Shown here piece after piece: positions 44,323 to 53,630 of a stretch of 64,000 nt of DNA. Location of the stretch: contig CAWDMN010000063.1 of assembly GCA_963803155.1 (NCBI GenBank), positions 81,648 to 145,647 of the forward strand, read 5' to 3'. The DNA is from CAWDMN01 sp963803155. GTDB lineage: Bacteria; Acidobacteriota; Terriglobia; Versatilivoradales; Versatilivoraceae. Both the position numbers and the translations under genes were made by a program. Within the stretch, counting starts at the first letter, position 1; each line of letters begins with the position of its first letter. The notes under the pieces are model-generated. The model ran no database searches and was not told the DNA's origin. It saw nothing but the letters and a program-made list of their open reading frames with translations.

Positions 44323-47190
44323 ATGGAAATGGATTCCGAGCGATTAAAGGAAATAGAAGGAATCGTTGATAAAGCTTTGGACCTGCCATTGGAGGACAGG
44401 CCTCTTTACCTCGAGAATGCCTGCAAGGAAAACCTGCAACTGCGGCGTGACGTTGACACGGTTCTCGACTATTTTTTCCAGGTGGGCACCGATAACCTCA
44501 TGAAATCCCGTCAAGCGGAAATGAGAAAAGTGGCAGCCGACCTGGTTCGACAGGATACTCCAGAATTTCAGCCCGGATGCCATCTCGCTTCTTACAAGAT
44601 CGAAGCGGTCATTGGGCGTGGGGGAATGGGAGTCGTCTACCTCGCGCAAGATGAGAGGCTGCACCGGCGAGTGGCCATCAAGATATTGACACCCAAAGCG
44701 TTTTGCGACGACGAGGGCCGCCGTCGTTTCCTGAAAGAAGCCCGAGTCCTTGCTCAACTCAGCCACCCCAACATCCTCACGCTCCACGATGTGACTTCCG
44801 TGGACAATTTGGATTTCATTGTAATGGAATATGTGGAGGGCAGGACGCTCAAACGGCTCATCGGGCCAGGCGGGTTGGAAATTGGGAAAGCGCTCAAATA
44901 TTCCATCCAGGTTGCCGATGCACTGGTGCAGGCGCACTTGAGAGGGGTCATTCACCGCGATCTGAAACCCTCCAACGTAATGGTGACGGACACAGGCTTT
45001 GTTAAAGTTCTCGACTTCGGTATCGCAAAACTCATACAACCAGTCGGGGCGGATGACTCCACTCTGGAGTTATCCACAAGTGGGTGGAAGATCGTGGGGA
45101 CCCCAGCCTACATGTCCCCGGAGCAGGCACAGGCAAGAAAACTCGATTCTCGCTCTGACATTTTCAGTTTCGGCTCTTTGCTCTATGAAATGCTGTCTGG
45201 TCGGCGAGCTTTTATTGGGGATTCCTCCCAGTCGGTGATTGAGGCAATTATTTCGGCCGATCCAACACCTCTTAACGAGCGGATACCGATGAACCTCCGC
45301 AAGGTGATAGAGCGCTGTTTACGGAAGGATCCGGAACGCCGTTTTCAGTCGATTGCCGATGTGCGGGTCGAACTCGAAGAGGTAAAGGAGGAAACCGATT
45401 CAAAGGCTCTCCATGCAGCTGAGCACGTGGAGATGCCGAAATACAGCTGGGCAAGAAAAGCCTGGTTCCTGGCACTGTTATTTACATCGGTTGGGTTGGC
45501 AAGCATAGCCGTTTGGAGGTTCTGGCCTTTGCCGGAGGAAAATACTCCACTTTCAGAGTTCGAGGTGGTCCAGGTTACCAGCAGCGCGGGATGGGAAGGG
45601 CAACCCGCCATATCTCCTGATGGCAGCCGGATCGCCTATTCATCCAACGAATCGGGAAATCTCGATATTTATGTGGCTGATGTCCATGGACGTGGCCACC
45701 GTCAGCTCACCGACGATCCCTCGGACGATACTGATCCCGCCTGGTTCCCGGATGGAAGCGCCGTTGCCTTTACTTCAGAACGCGGGGGAAAAACGGCGAT
45801 TTGGAGAACCGGGATCGAGGGAGGGGGCGCCACACTGCTCCTCGACAACGCGCTGGATCCCGCCATTTCGTCGGATCGTGATCAGCCCCGGATTGCCTTT
45901 GCCAGGATTTCTCCGATAGGGTATCGGATCGGAGTTGCCCCGCTGGACAATCCAAGCAGCATCAGAATACTCACCGATGATCGCAATGGGGCGGTAATGG
46001 CCCACAATCCTGCCTGGTCACCTGACAATCGCATGATCTGTTATGAAGATCGGCAGGAGCTGTGGATCGTCGAGGCCTCAGGCGGCAAGCCGCGGCAGAT
46101 TACCTTTGACGGGGAGTTCAAGCGCGACCCTGTCTGGTCTTCGGATGGCCGCCACATATATTTTTTCGGATATGTGAAAGGAGTTCAAGCCCTCTGGCGC
46201 ATCAGTCGCGATGGTGACAAACCCCAGAGAGTGACCAACGGCACGGGTGAGGAAGCCCACCCCAGCATCTCGCGAGACGGCAAGCATCTTGTCTATGCGA
46301 CGAATAAGACGAATTACAGGGTCGAGCTCCTCGACAGGAATTCCGGCCGCAGGAATTTCCTTCCAGAGAGCGATTGGATCTTTCCCGCCATTTCACCCGA
46401 TGGAAGTAAGATCGTTCTTGTTTCGACTCGCTCGGGAGCACAAGAGGAATTGTGGCTCCAACCTTTGCTCAACACCAAGCCCGCCGGCTCGCCCAAACAG
46501 CTTATGGGACTCGGCGGCATCGCCTCCCACCCGGTTTTCTCACCGGATGGCCGATGGGTGGCCTGTTATCGCGTTCTCAAGAATAAGCGCGAAATCTGGA
46601 CCTTGCCTCTGTCAGGGGAACCTGCCATCCAGTTTACTCGCGACCCGCCTTCGGCTGTTCACCCGGCTTGGTCTCCCGATGGATCGATGATTGCCTATGC
46701 GGCCTTATATGACGCTGGTTCTGAAATTTGGGTTGCATCCGTTCTAGAGGGTAGGCCGGCTGGGCCTGCCCGTAGGATTGCCGCCGGAAAAGATTATGCA
46801 CGCGCACCAGCCTGGTCGCCAGATTCTAGCACGGTAGCTTTTAGGGCGTTGGACAAAGAGAAAAGTGAAGTTTGGCTGGTCCCTGCCCATGGTGCTGTAC
46901 CCGCCTTTAAGCTCACAAACGGGGCAGAGGCCCGATATCTTAGATGGGATGCGGCTAGTGGAGATATTCTTGTGAGCGGCACTTGGGGTGAGAACAGGGT
47001 TACATTGCGCAAAGTTAATCCGAAGACCGGAGCTTCCTCGCCCTATCGGCCAGAGGTTGAGTTTGGGTCAAGATCCTCGGTAGAAGCAGGGCTTTTCGAC
47101 ATTTCCGCAAACGGGAAGCAGTTGGTTTTTTGCAGGGTTGATCAAGGGGGACATGTCTGGGTATTTAATACAACGAAATCCGTTTTTTAA
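44323..47190 (+). CDS. Transmembrane Ser/Thr protein kinase with C-terminal PD40/TolB-like beta-propeller
   Basis: The protein has 955 residues. An N-terminal helical region (about 1-85) precedes a complete Hanks-type kinase domain (about 90-345): glycine loop GRGGMGVVY, lysine in VAIKIL, catalytic HRDLKPSN, metal-binding DFG and APE-like SPEQ. A single transmembrane helix (about 385-405) leads to an extracytoplasmic six-to-eight-bladed propeller of PD40 repeats (ISPDGSRIAYSS, WSPDxxxI patterns). This architecture is abundant in Acidobacteria. It starts the operon with the small protein and the radical SAM gene (17 and 14 bases apart). The start could also be TTG 44314. Confidence 0.9.
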   Translation: MEMDSERLKEIEGIVDKALDLPLEDRPLYLENACKENLQLRRDVDTVLDYFFQVGTDNLMKSRQAEMRKVAADLVRQDTPEFQPGCHLASYKIEAVIGRGGMGVVYLAQDERLHRRVAIKILTPKAFCDDEGRRRFLKEARVLAQLSHPNILTLHDVTSVDNLDFIVMEYVEGRTLKRLIGPGGLEIGKALKYSIQVADALVQAHLRGVIHRDLKPSNVMVTDTGFVKVLDFGIAKLIQPVGADDSTLELSTSGWKIVGTPAYMSPEQAQARKLDSRSDIFSFGSLLYEMLSGRRAFIGDSSQSVIEAIISADPTPLNERIPMNLRKVIERCLRKDPERRFQSIADVRVELEEVKEETDSKALHAAEHVEMPKYSWARKAWFLALLFTSVGLASIAVWRFWPLPEENTPLSEFEVVQVTSSAGWEGQPAISPDGSRIAYSSNESGNLDIYVADVHGRGHRQLTDDPSDDTDPAWFPDGSAVAFTSERGGKTAIWRTGIEGGGATLLLDNALDPAISSDRDQPRIAFARISPIGYRIGVAPLDNPSSIRILTDDRNGAVMAHNPAWSPDNRMICYEDRQELWIVEASGGKPRQITFDGEFKRDPVWSSDGRHIYFFGYVKGVQALWRISRDGDKPQRVTNGTGEEAHPSISRDGKHLVYATNKTNYRVELLDRNSGRRNFLPESDWIFPAISPDGSKIVLVSTRSGAQEELWLQPLLNTKPAGSPKQLMGLGGIASHPVFSPDGRWVACYRVLKNKREIWTLPLSGEPAIQFTRDPPSAVHPAWSPDGSMIAYAALYDAGSEIWVASVLEGRPAGPARRIAAGKDYARAPAWSPDSSTVAFRALDKEKSEVWLVPAHGAVPAFKLTNGAEARYLRWDAASGDILVSGTWGENRVTLRKVNPKTGASSPYRPEVEFGSRSSVEAGLFDISANGKQLVFCRVDQGGHVWVFNTTKSVF

Positions 47191-47207
47191 CGTGAAAGGA
47201 GATTGAA

Positions 47208-47501
47208 ATGCCGCGCTTTTTAAAGTTGGAAAAACTCCAAGAGTACATCGGCACTTTGAGGGACGCCGCTGAGAACGAGGAAGTATGCGCCGCACTGGAT
47301 GATTTGGCGGCGATTATGCTGCGACGGGGTCCACTCCCGCACAACGTGGGCCTTCAATGCCAGCTAAAATCAATAATTGTAAAAGGAGTCACTTCTAGTG
47401 ATCTCGCTGCTCTGTTGAGGAAACTGGTGGCCGCTGAGAAAACAAATGACAAACTGCTTGGTGTGGTGAACGACATTCGAAAAGAGCTAAAACTAAAGTA
47501 A
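47208..47501 (+). CDS. Small protein of unknown function, upstream of a radical SAM/SPASM gene
   Basis: This 97-residue soluble, mostly helical protein has no signal peptide, one Cys in EEVCAALDDL and one in GLQCQLKS, and a lysine-rich C terminus (IRKELKLK). I recognise no family. A strong AAAGGAG ribosome site lies seven bases ahead of the ATG, and the frame is open for its whole length, so it is a real gene. Its position 14 bases before a SPASM radical SAM gene makes it a candidate peptide substrate or partner. However, it has no typical leader/core border such as a double-glycine. Confidence 0.75.
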   Translation: MPRFLKLEKLQEYIGTLRDAAENEEVCAALDDLAAIMLRRGPLPHNVGLQCQLKSIIVKGVTSSDLAALLRKLVAAEKTNDKLLGVVNDIRKELKLK

Positions 47502-47515
47502 AACCTTGGAATGCA

Positions 47516-48757
47516 ATGCCTGTGAATTCGGTAAATACCCAGGGAAGAGTCCCTTCTGACATGCCGGAGGTGAAAGGATTCACCCTTATTCTTACTGCGC
47601 AATGTAATCTGCAATGCAGCTATTGCTACCAGACTGCCAAAAAGGCTTTGACGATGGATTGGGCCAGCCTCAGAGCCTCCTTGGATCTGGCCTTTGCTTC
47701 TGCTTGCCAAAACATTGAGTTGTTGTTCGTAGGAGGTGAACCTCTCCTTGAATGGCCGCGGATTGCAGAAGGGGTGAGCTATGTCTGCCAAAATGCGCCG
47801 CCTGGAAAACGCATTGCTTTCGAAATAGTCAGCAATGGGCTGTTGATGACCGATGAGATCGCCGCCTTCCTCGACAAGCACAAATTCAAGGTGCAGCTAA
47901 GTTTTGACGGAATTGAAGCGGCGCAAAATTGCAGAGGGGAGGGAACTTTCAAATCCCTCGATTCCTTGTTGACCCGTCTTCAGAAACAACGGTCGGATCT
48001 GTTTAGATCGAGACTGTGTGTCAGTGCAACCCAAATCCCTTCCACGATTCCTTATCTCGCTCAATCCATCCGGTACCTGATGGATAAGGGCCTTCGTGAC
48101 ATTGACATTTCCCCCAGTCTCACTCCGTTCCCCGGATGGGCAAAAGAGTCGATTCATGAACTCGATTCTCAATTCCGACAGATTTATGAAGAGAGCTTGC
48201 GCCACTTCGAAAGAACCGGAGAGGTACCGCTGGGATTCCTCCGTAAATATAAAAGCAACGGCGGCCCGCCTTATGTCTCCGATCATACTTGCGGAGCGAT
48301 GACTGGAACATCGCTGGTGGTGGACGTGGATGGAGAGGTTTACGGTTGCGTTTTGTTCGCGGAGTCTTACCAGGAGTTCGCAACCGATTTTCTCCGTTCA
48401 CGCCTCGCGCCTCTTAGGATGGGAGGCGTGAGAGCCGGGAATTTCCAAGACCGCCGCGTTGCTTATGGGGAGGCAATTAAAAGCATGGACATTTTTCGGG
48501 ATAGGGGAAAGAGGTATTCTTCCTACGGAAAGTGCGCTGATTGCCAATACTTTGATGATTGCTCGGTATGTCCGGTCTCAATTGCCTTTGATTCCGCCAA
48601 CACCGATCCGCTTCGTGTTCCCGATTTTATTTGTGCCTTCAATCAAGTCGCTTTCAAATACCGCGAACTATATCCCTGCATGACGGATCCATTGGAGAAA
48701 CTCAATTCGACGCTGAAAAGAATAGCTGCCGCGAAATCTCGACAAACACATCCTTGA
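47516..48757 (+). CDS. Radical SAM/SPASM domain protein (peptide-maturase-like)
   Basis: The 413-residue enzyme has the radical SAM cluster motif CX3CX2C at Cys30/34/37 (CNLQCSYC) and GGEP at about 73-76. A full seven-cysteine SPASM pattern follows: Cys259, GX4C ending at Cys278, CX2CX5CX2C at 340-352, and Cys373. SPASM proteins of this kind modify ribosomal peptides or sulfatases. No sulfatase is near, so a peptide target is the better guess, with the small protein just upstream as the first candidate. A long tail after Cys373 is rich in basic residues. Its operon mates are the Ser/Thr kinase and the small gene. Confidence 0.88.
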   Translation: MPVNSVNTQGRVPSDMPEVKGFTLILTAQCNLQCSYCYQTAKKALTMDWASLRASLDLAFASACQNIELLFVGGEPLLEWPRIAEGVSYVCQNAPPGKRIAFEIVSNGLLMTDEIAAFLDKHKFKVQLSFDGIEAAQNCRGEGTFKSLDSLLTRLQKQRSDLFRSRLCVSATQIPSTIPYLAQSIRYLMDKGLRDIDISPSLTPFPGWAKESIHELDSQFRQIYEESLRHFERTGEVPLGFLRKYKSNGGPPYVSDHTCGAMTGTSLVVDVDGEVYGCVLFAESYQEFATDFLRSRLAPLRMGGVRAGNFQDRRVAYGEAIKSMDIFRDRGKRYSSYGKCADCQYFDDCSVCPVSIAFDSANTDPLRVPDFICAFNQVAFKYRELYPCMTDPLEKLNSTLKRIAAAKSRQTHP

Positions 48758-49007
48758 TTTCCCATGGATGCCTCGATGGCGCATATTGATTAAAGCTTGG
48801 TTTTGTAATTCTGTTTTGCGGGAAGTGAGAAGCCTAGACGATTAACAACTTTTTCCATAAATTGTGTGTCGGCTCCTGTCGGAAACCGAATCAAATAGGA
48901 TGTGCGGGCAATTTCATGGATTTGGACGGGAATTCTCTTTATATATCCATGACATGTTTTCCGATGTCCATGAGGAACCGCTCAACAGTTCCACTGATTT
49001 CTTAGCA
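48758..49007. other. Gap 3' of the radical SAM gene (gap runs to 49156)
   Basis: The gap between the radical SAM gene and the converging PD40 gene is 399 bases. Its right part is the structured element at 49008-49153; the left part shows no feature. Confidence 0.4.
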
Positions 49008-49153
49008 GGTGTTTAAAAAGTATACTTTGGAATAAGGTAGGGCTCTTTCGCCGAAAGAGCTGTCTGTGCAATGCCGTCTATGCAAATCGCAGGTGGACGG
49101 CTCGGCGAGCCATCCCTACCGATTCCCGAGAGAACAGCTACTTCTTAAACACC
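49008..49153. repeat. 146-bp inverted-repeat-bounded element
   Basis: GGTGTTTAAAAAGTA (49008-49022) is inverted at 49139-49153 with 14 of 15 matches. Inside are GGTAGGG/CCCTACC, a CTCTTTCG-C-CGAAAGAG hairpin and a GGCTCGGCGAGCC hairpin. There is no ORF. It ends three bases from the stop of the PD40 gene and may act as a terminator. The form is that of a MITE-like element. Confidence 0.7.
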
Positions 49154-49156
49154 CTC

Positions 49157-50254
49157 TTAGCGAGACTTTCCAGCCTTGGCAAAATCATAAATGAATATGC
49201 CATAGCCCACGCCTGCCGGATCTTTCGATCTGGCCATCTGGAAAGCCATATAGCGGCCATCGTCACTCACCACTGGATTGGAAGCCTTGTAGCCGGGGAA
49301 ATTGCTGAAGTAGGTTAAACGTTCCAGGCTCCCGCTCCCATCCAATTTCAATTTCCAGAGGTCGACGAAGCTTGAACCCTGGTGGTTCTGGCGATCACAT
49401 TCCACTAGCGTGAATTTCCCGTTAGGGAAAATTCCTTCCGGCTCGTCGTATTGATCGGGTGCGTTGGAATAATTGGTCACTTTTCCCGTGTTGAGATCGA
49501 CTCCACACACCTCCGTTCCCTGATAACCGTAAGCGCTAAAAGTCAGCTGAGTTTCGGCTGGAGGAACGAAGTTCTGCGTCTCCATCGTGCATTGGAAGGG
49601 AAGGGACCGGCTGTCGAGAACCAAGCGCTGATTGGCGAGACGTGGGACGCCATTCTCATAGACCAAGTCCGCCTCATAAATGCGTGACGATCCTTCCGGC
49701 ATTTGATCCGGATATTGATTGCTGACATGGGTCCAGGCGATGTGCATCCGGTGGCGGGATACCGCTGGACCTTCACTGCACTTGGTTCCCAAGGGAACAG
49801 GCGGTTTGGTGAGCGATTTGTCCAGAATCCAGAGTTCCGCTTTTTCACTTCGATTGAGGTGTGGGTGAGAGGCATCGAACGACATGGCGCCGGAAAGCAA
49901 AATATCCCCATTGGCCAGATACAGAGCGCGAGTGAAACCGCCATGATAAAAATGATGAGTGACGGGACGAATAATCCGGGTCTTAAGCTCTACTTCGAAA
50001 ACATCGCCATAGGTTTTTTCCACAAACAAAATTCGCTGGCCGTCATGCGACCAATCGGCTCTCTCGCCAAACCAGGTGATCCGCGAGATGTGAGGAGGCA
50101 GGTGATCGGCTGGATTGCCTTCAGGCACACCGGCAGGCAGGGTGGTTTTCTCTTTTGCATAAAAGATTGTTAGGGGATAGCCAAAGCATATCACAAGAAT
50201 TACAAAACCCAAGAGTGCCGCAGTCTTTTTGAGATGGCCATGAATTCTAATCAT
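49157..50254 (-). CDS. Exported PD40/TolB-like beta-propeller protein
   Basis: This 365-residue protein has an N-terminal hydrophobic anchor or signal (about 10-32, AALLGFVILVICFGYPL). Propeller repeats of PD40 style follow (WSHDGQRILFVEK, VSDDGRYMAFQMA). No enzyme motif was recognised. Such proteins are commonly periplasmic and may bind peptides or glycans. ATG 50254 is chosen since GGAGG lies five bases upstream. It faces away from the aldo/keto reductase gene. Confidence 0.75.
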   Translation of the reverse strand: MIRIHGHLKKTAALLGFVILVICFGYPLTIFYAKEKTTLPAGVPEGNPADHLPPHISRITWFGERADWSHDGQRILFVEKTYGDVFEVELKTRIIRPVTHHFYHGGFTRALYLANGDILLSGAMSFDASHPHLNRSEKAELWILDKSLTKPPVPLGTKCSEGPAVSRHRMHIAWTHVSNQYPDQMPEGSSRIYEADLVYENGVPRLANQRLVLDSRSLPFQCTMETQNFVPPAETQLTFSAYGYQGTEVCGVDLNTGKVTNYSNAPDQYDEPEGIFPNGKFTLVECDRQNHQGSSFVDLWKLKLDGSGSLERLTYFSNFPGYKASNPVVSDDGRYMAFQMARSKDPAGVGYGIFIYDFAKAGKSR

Positions 50255-50523
50255 GAGTTCCTCCATTCGGAAGCAAGAGGGGATGATGGAAAAAGAATAA
50301 GGATACTTATGCGAGAGGTAGAATAAAAGGAATGAAATCCTTCTGCAATCTCAAAAACTTGCATTTCCACAACAACCTTGTTGAATTTAAAGCTGAGTGT
50401 TGCTAAATTCAGACTGTACCGATGCAGTGCCTCCTCCTCTTTCCAATCGAAACCACAAGGCACTGAAATCTTTCGGGAAATGCCAAAGGTAGCCCTTCAA
50501 TATTTCTACAAAAAGGATGGGAT

Positions 50524-51630
50524 ATGACCAACGAGATGACTCGCCGTCAATTCGTGCGCGACACGGCCATGGCTACAGCCGCTCTGGCTGCAGGTTTAGG
50601 CGCCAGTGCCAAGATCGTTCGTGCCGGAGAAGCACCTCCGGCGGGGACTGGCAAGATCCTGAGTTATAACCCGGATATGGAATACCGGACCCTCGGGAAG
50701 ACGGGATTACTGATATCCGCGGCATGTCTGGGCGGACACTGGAAGCGGGTGGTCAAAGTGATTGGCGGTGAAGAACCGGCGGGCTGGATGACGGAAAACA
50801 TCGATCGGGAGGATTTCCAGAAGAATCGCCACGAGGTAGTGACACGCTGCATCGAGCGCGGTATCAACTATGTCGATGCCTGCTGCCGTGAGGAGATTCT
50901 GGCCTACAGCAAAGCCCTGAAAGGGCGCCGCAACGAGATGTATTTTGGGTATTCCTGGCACATCAAGGAGAGCCGTTTCCCGGAATGGCGTTCGGCCAAG
51001 ATGCTGGAGCAGGGGCTGGATGAAGGAATGAAGGAAGCCGGCTTGGATTATGTCGATATCTGGCGAATTAGCCTGCTCGTCGATAGCGCACAGCATTCGG
51101 AGGCGGAAATTGAAGAAGCCATGAAGGCTCTCGAGTGGGCCAAGAAGTCGGGCCGGGCCCGCTTCATCGGTGTTTCCTCGCATGATCGGGCTCATTTGAA
51201 AAAGTTGATCGAAAAGTATCCGGATCAAATTGAGGTCATGTTGACTCCCTATACGGCCAATACCAAAATGGTCACTGACGAGACAGGCCTTTGGGCTTCC
51301 ATCAAGAAGAACAATGTCGGTTGGCTTGGGATCAAGCCGTTTGCCAGCAACTCGCTGTTCAAAGGGGACAGCTCTTCCGATAGCCCCTTTGCCGCTGAAG
51401 ATAGCCGGAGGGCGCGCCTCGCAATCCGCTATATCCTTTGTAACGAATCCATCACTGCCCCCATGCCGGGAATGATTACCCCCGAGCAGGTGGATAACGT
51501 TGCGCTGGCCATCAAAGAACGTCGGGAACTGGACCGGAAAGAAAAAGCGGAGTTGGCCGAAGCCATGACTTACGCATGGAACAGCCTTCCCGAAAACTAC
51601 CAGTGGTTGAAAAACTGGGAGTATGTCTAG
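50524..51630 (+). CDS. Tat-exported aldo/keto reductase-like protein, catalytic tetrad degraded
   Basis: The 368-residue protein has a twin-arginine leader (TRRQFVRDTAMATAALAAG) and an aldo/keto reductase TIM barrel (YRTLGKTGLLISAACLGG, RFIGVSSHD, GWLGIKPFA). In the family the Asp-Tyr-Lys-His tetrad is catalytic. Here only the Asp of VDACCREE is apparent: the Tyr loop is shortened, the Lys position reads FGYSWH, and the His position reads WRISLL. It may be a binding protein or use another mechanism. Exported AKR proteins are frequent in Acidobacteria. AAGGATGG precedes the start. Confidence 0.85.
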   Translation: MTNEMTRRQFVRDTAMATAALAAGLGASAKIVRAGEAPPAGTGKILSYNPDMEYRTLGKTGLLISAACLGGHWKRVVKVIGGEEPAGWMTENIDREDFQKNRHEVVTRCIERGINYVDACCREEILAYSKALKGRRNEMYFGYSWHIKESRFPEWRSAKMLEQGLDEGMKEAGLDYVDIWRISLLVDSAQHSEAEIEEAMKALEWAKKSGRARFIGVSSHDRAHLKKLIEKYPDQIEVMLTPYTANTKMVTDETGLWASIKKNNVGWLGIKPFASNSLFKGDSSSDSPFAAEDSRRARLAIRYILCNESITAPMPGMITPEQVDNVALAIKERRELDRKEKAELAEAMTYAWNSLPENYQWLKNWEYV

Positions 51631-51965
51631 CGGGACTTCGTTCCGGTTTATAGAAATCAACATTTATGGCAGCACAGAACTTGACTCAGAACCTTCGGCT
51701 TTTGGGCTTCAAGGGACCTGGCGAGGTTGCGCCTGAGACCGGCGAGGCATGTTCATTACACGATTTGAGCCGCAGCTTCACGGGGGAATCAGGGATCAGC
51801 AGCCAAGATTTGATAATTAGAAAAAGGCGCCGCTCCTTGCGTGAATGGAGACGGGGTTGAGTCTTGTGTGGCAATATTTGCCGTTTTTATAATTACTCAG
51901 GTCCGGGTGCTTTCTCCATCTGGCTTCGAAGGAAATTAAGCCGCGCGGTTTTGTATCGCCACCCT
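51631..51965. other. Gap 5' part (gap runs to 52186)
   Basis: The 556-base gap between the aldo/keto reductase and the cytochrome gene carries the REP-like element at 51966-52059. The rest shows no gene or signal I could recognise. Confidence 0.4.
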
Positions 51966-52059
51966 GATCACTCGCTGACGCTTCGTGCCTTTTCGCTTTG
52001 CCTGCTGACTTTGTTTTACCAGGCTAAATGTGCGAAGTGTCAGCCAGCAATTGGCTCAG
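51966..52059. repeat. REP-like inverted element
   Basis: GATCACTCGCTGACGCTTCG (from 51966) belongs to the family seen at 31481-31783 in opposite orientation. GTGCGAAGTGTCAGC (from 52030) is the inverted partner. The core TTCGCTTTGCCTGxxGxCTTTGTTTT between them is shared with the copy at 54128. Confidence 0.75.
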
Positions 52060-52186
52060 CTTCACGTGTCTTGGATCAGGGTTCCCCCGTTTCTACCCTC
52101 AATAATCTCATAGACTTTTGTTGCTTATTTTGACCCCAGGGCGCCGGAGAGCTGAGTCGTCACCTTTTTTTAAGGATTTTCCATTC

Positions 52187-52744
52187 ATGTCAAAAAAAAT
52201 ATTATGGGCTGCTTTGTTTTTTTTCTCCCTCTTTTTGGGAACCTTTTGGTGGGGCAACCTTCATATTAATGGAGCCGAAAAGAAGACTCCTCCTCCGCTG
52301 GTGGTAGATAAATCCGCTCCACTTCGATTAGATGATTCCGTATCGACCAACGATGGAAGGCCGGTGGCGGATAATTCAGCTTGCCAGGTCTGTCATATGA
52401 ATTATGCGGAAGAGCTGCTTGCGGCGCGGCATGCCAAGGCCAATGTGGGATGTGTGAATTGTCATGGCGATTCCTATGCGCATCGCAATGACGAGAACAA
52501 TACAACCCCGCCTGAAAAAATCTATTCCTCGGAGAAGGTCGATTCTCTGTGCCAGCAATGCCACGAACAAAAACATAATGCTCCCGCCAAAAAAGTGGTG
52601 GAGCGATGGATGAGTTTGGAGCCGATTAAGAAGAATCCCCAGGCTCTTATTTGCACGGATTGTCATGGAAAGCACCGGCTTTCCGTCCGAACCGTCCGGT
52701 GGGACAAGAATACCGGGAAGTTGCTCAGCACCAACAAGAAATAA
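52187..52744 (+). CDS. Small tetraheme c-type cytochrome
   Basis: This 185-residue exported or membrane-anchored protein has an N-terminal hydrophobic helix (about 5-24). Four CXXCH haem-binding motifs follow: CQVCH (66-70), CVNCH (89-93), CQQCH (122-126) and CTDCH (156-160), plus extra histidines that may be sixth ligands. It would transfer electrons in the periplasm. ATG 52187 is chosen for AAGGA upstream and the clean signal. No partner oxidoreductase or cytochrome-maturation gene is adjacent, so the donor and acceptor are unknown. Confidence 0.88.
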   Translation: MSKKILWAALFFFSLFLGTFWWGNLHINGAEKKTPPPLVVDKSAPLRLDDSVSTNDGRPVADNSACQVCHMNYAEELLAARHAKANVGCVNCHGDSYAHRNDENNTTPPEKIYSSEKVDSLCQQCHEQKHNAPAKKVVERWMSLEPIKKNPQALICTDCHGKHRLSVRTVRWDKNTGKLLSTNKK

Positions 52745-52834
52745 AAAAATGACTGGGACTTTTCCAGTCGGCGTGGGAAAATTTTATTCTGCCGCCAATG
52801 CATTGGATGGAGAGGTGGGCTGGAGGAGTGAAGA

Positions 52835-53479
52835 GTGACGGACAAAAAGTTCAAACAGCCCCGCATTTCCATTCATCGTGTATATACCAGGAGCGGAGAT
52901 TCCGGGATGACGTCTCTGGCCGGAGGGAAAAAAATTGCGAAGGACTCCCTGCCCATAGAGGCCTGTGGCGCCGTCGATGAGCTGAATGCCTTTGTAGGCG
53001 CGGCTCTTCAGACTGCGCGGGACGCGGGGCAAAGGGAGCCGGAAATTGCCGCGTTGGTCAAAGTGCTCTTCCGGATCCAACAAGAATTGTTCAACCTGGG
53101 CGCAATGTTGGCGCGGGAAAATGTCCCCCAGCCGGGTCAGCCCATCATCTCAAGTGGTGAAGTGTTGCGGCTCGAAAAGGAGATTGATTGGCTCAGGAGT
53201 CAATTGGTTCCCCTGCGATCATTTGTCTTGCCGGGCGGGACCAGGCTCAACGCGGATCTGCATATTTGCCGGACGGTTTGCCGCCGGGCGGAGCGGGCCT
53301 GTGTTAGAGTGAACCGGAAAAAGCGTTTGGCTCCTGAAATTATTCAATATTTGAATCGATTGGGGGATGCTTTTTTTTCCTGGAGCCGATGGGCAAATCG
53401 AGTCTTGAAAGGGTCGGAAATTTTTTGGGATCCCAATCAAGCTTCCTCAGCTCAAGAAGATGATTCTTCGCTGCCCTGA
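52835..53479 (+). CDS. pduO: PduO-type cob(I)alamin adenosyltransferase
   Basis: The enzyme transfers adenosyl from ATP to cob(I)alamin to make coenzyme B12. The 214-residue protein has the PduO signature blocks YTRSGDSGMTSLAGG (ATP-binding N terminus), EACGAVDELNAFVG, FVLPGGTRLNADLH and RTVCRRAER. Start is GTG 52835 with GGAGGA eight bases upstream. It is about 29 kb from the compartment locus, so this is probably the general adenosyltransferase. The last about 20 residues are a polar tail. Confidence 0.92.
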   Translation: MTDKKFKQPRISIHRVYTRSGDSGMTSLAGGKKIAKDSLPIEACGAVDELNAFVGAALQTARDAGQREPEIAALVKVLFRIQQELFNLGAMLARENVPQPGQPIISSGEVLRLEKEIDWLRSQLVPLRSFVLPGGTRLNADLHICRTVCRRAERACVRVNRKKRLAPEIIQYLNRLGDAFFSWSRWANRVLKGSEIFWDPNQASSAQEDDSSLP

Positions 53480-53630
53480 CCGTGGATGAGCCGATTCCGA
53501 GATTACCATTTTGTTACAAGACTTGGCAGATCAGTGTATTAACTCGCCATTTTTGATTTTTCTTGAGGGTATCCATAAAGTCACGTCTGGATTGGCCGAT
53601 ATGAATGTTGAAGGAAAAAGGAGGAAACTT

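Noticed and set aside
43940..44389. 149-codon reverse ORF overlapping the kinase start
   Set aside because: No ribosome site, no recognisable family, and it overlaps a confident gene.
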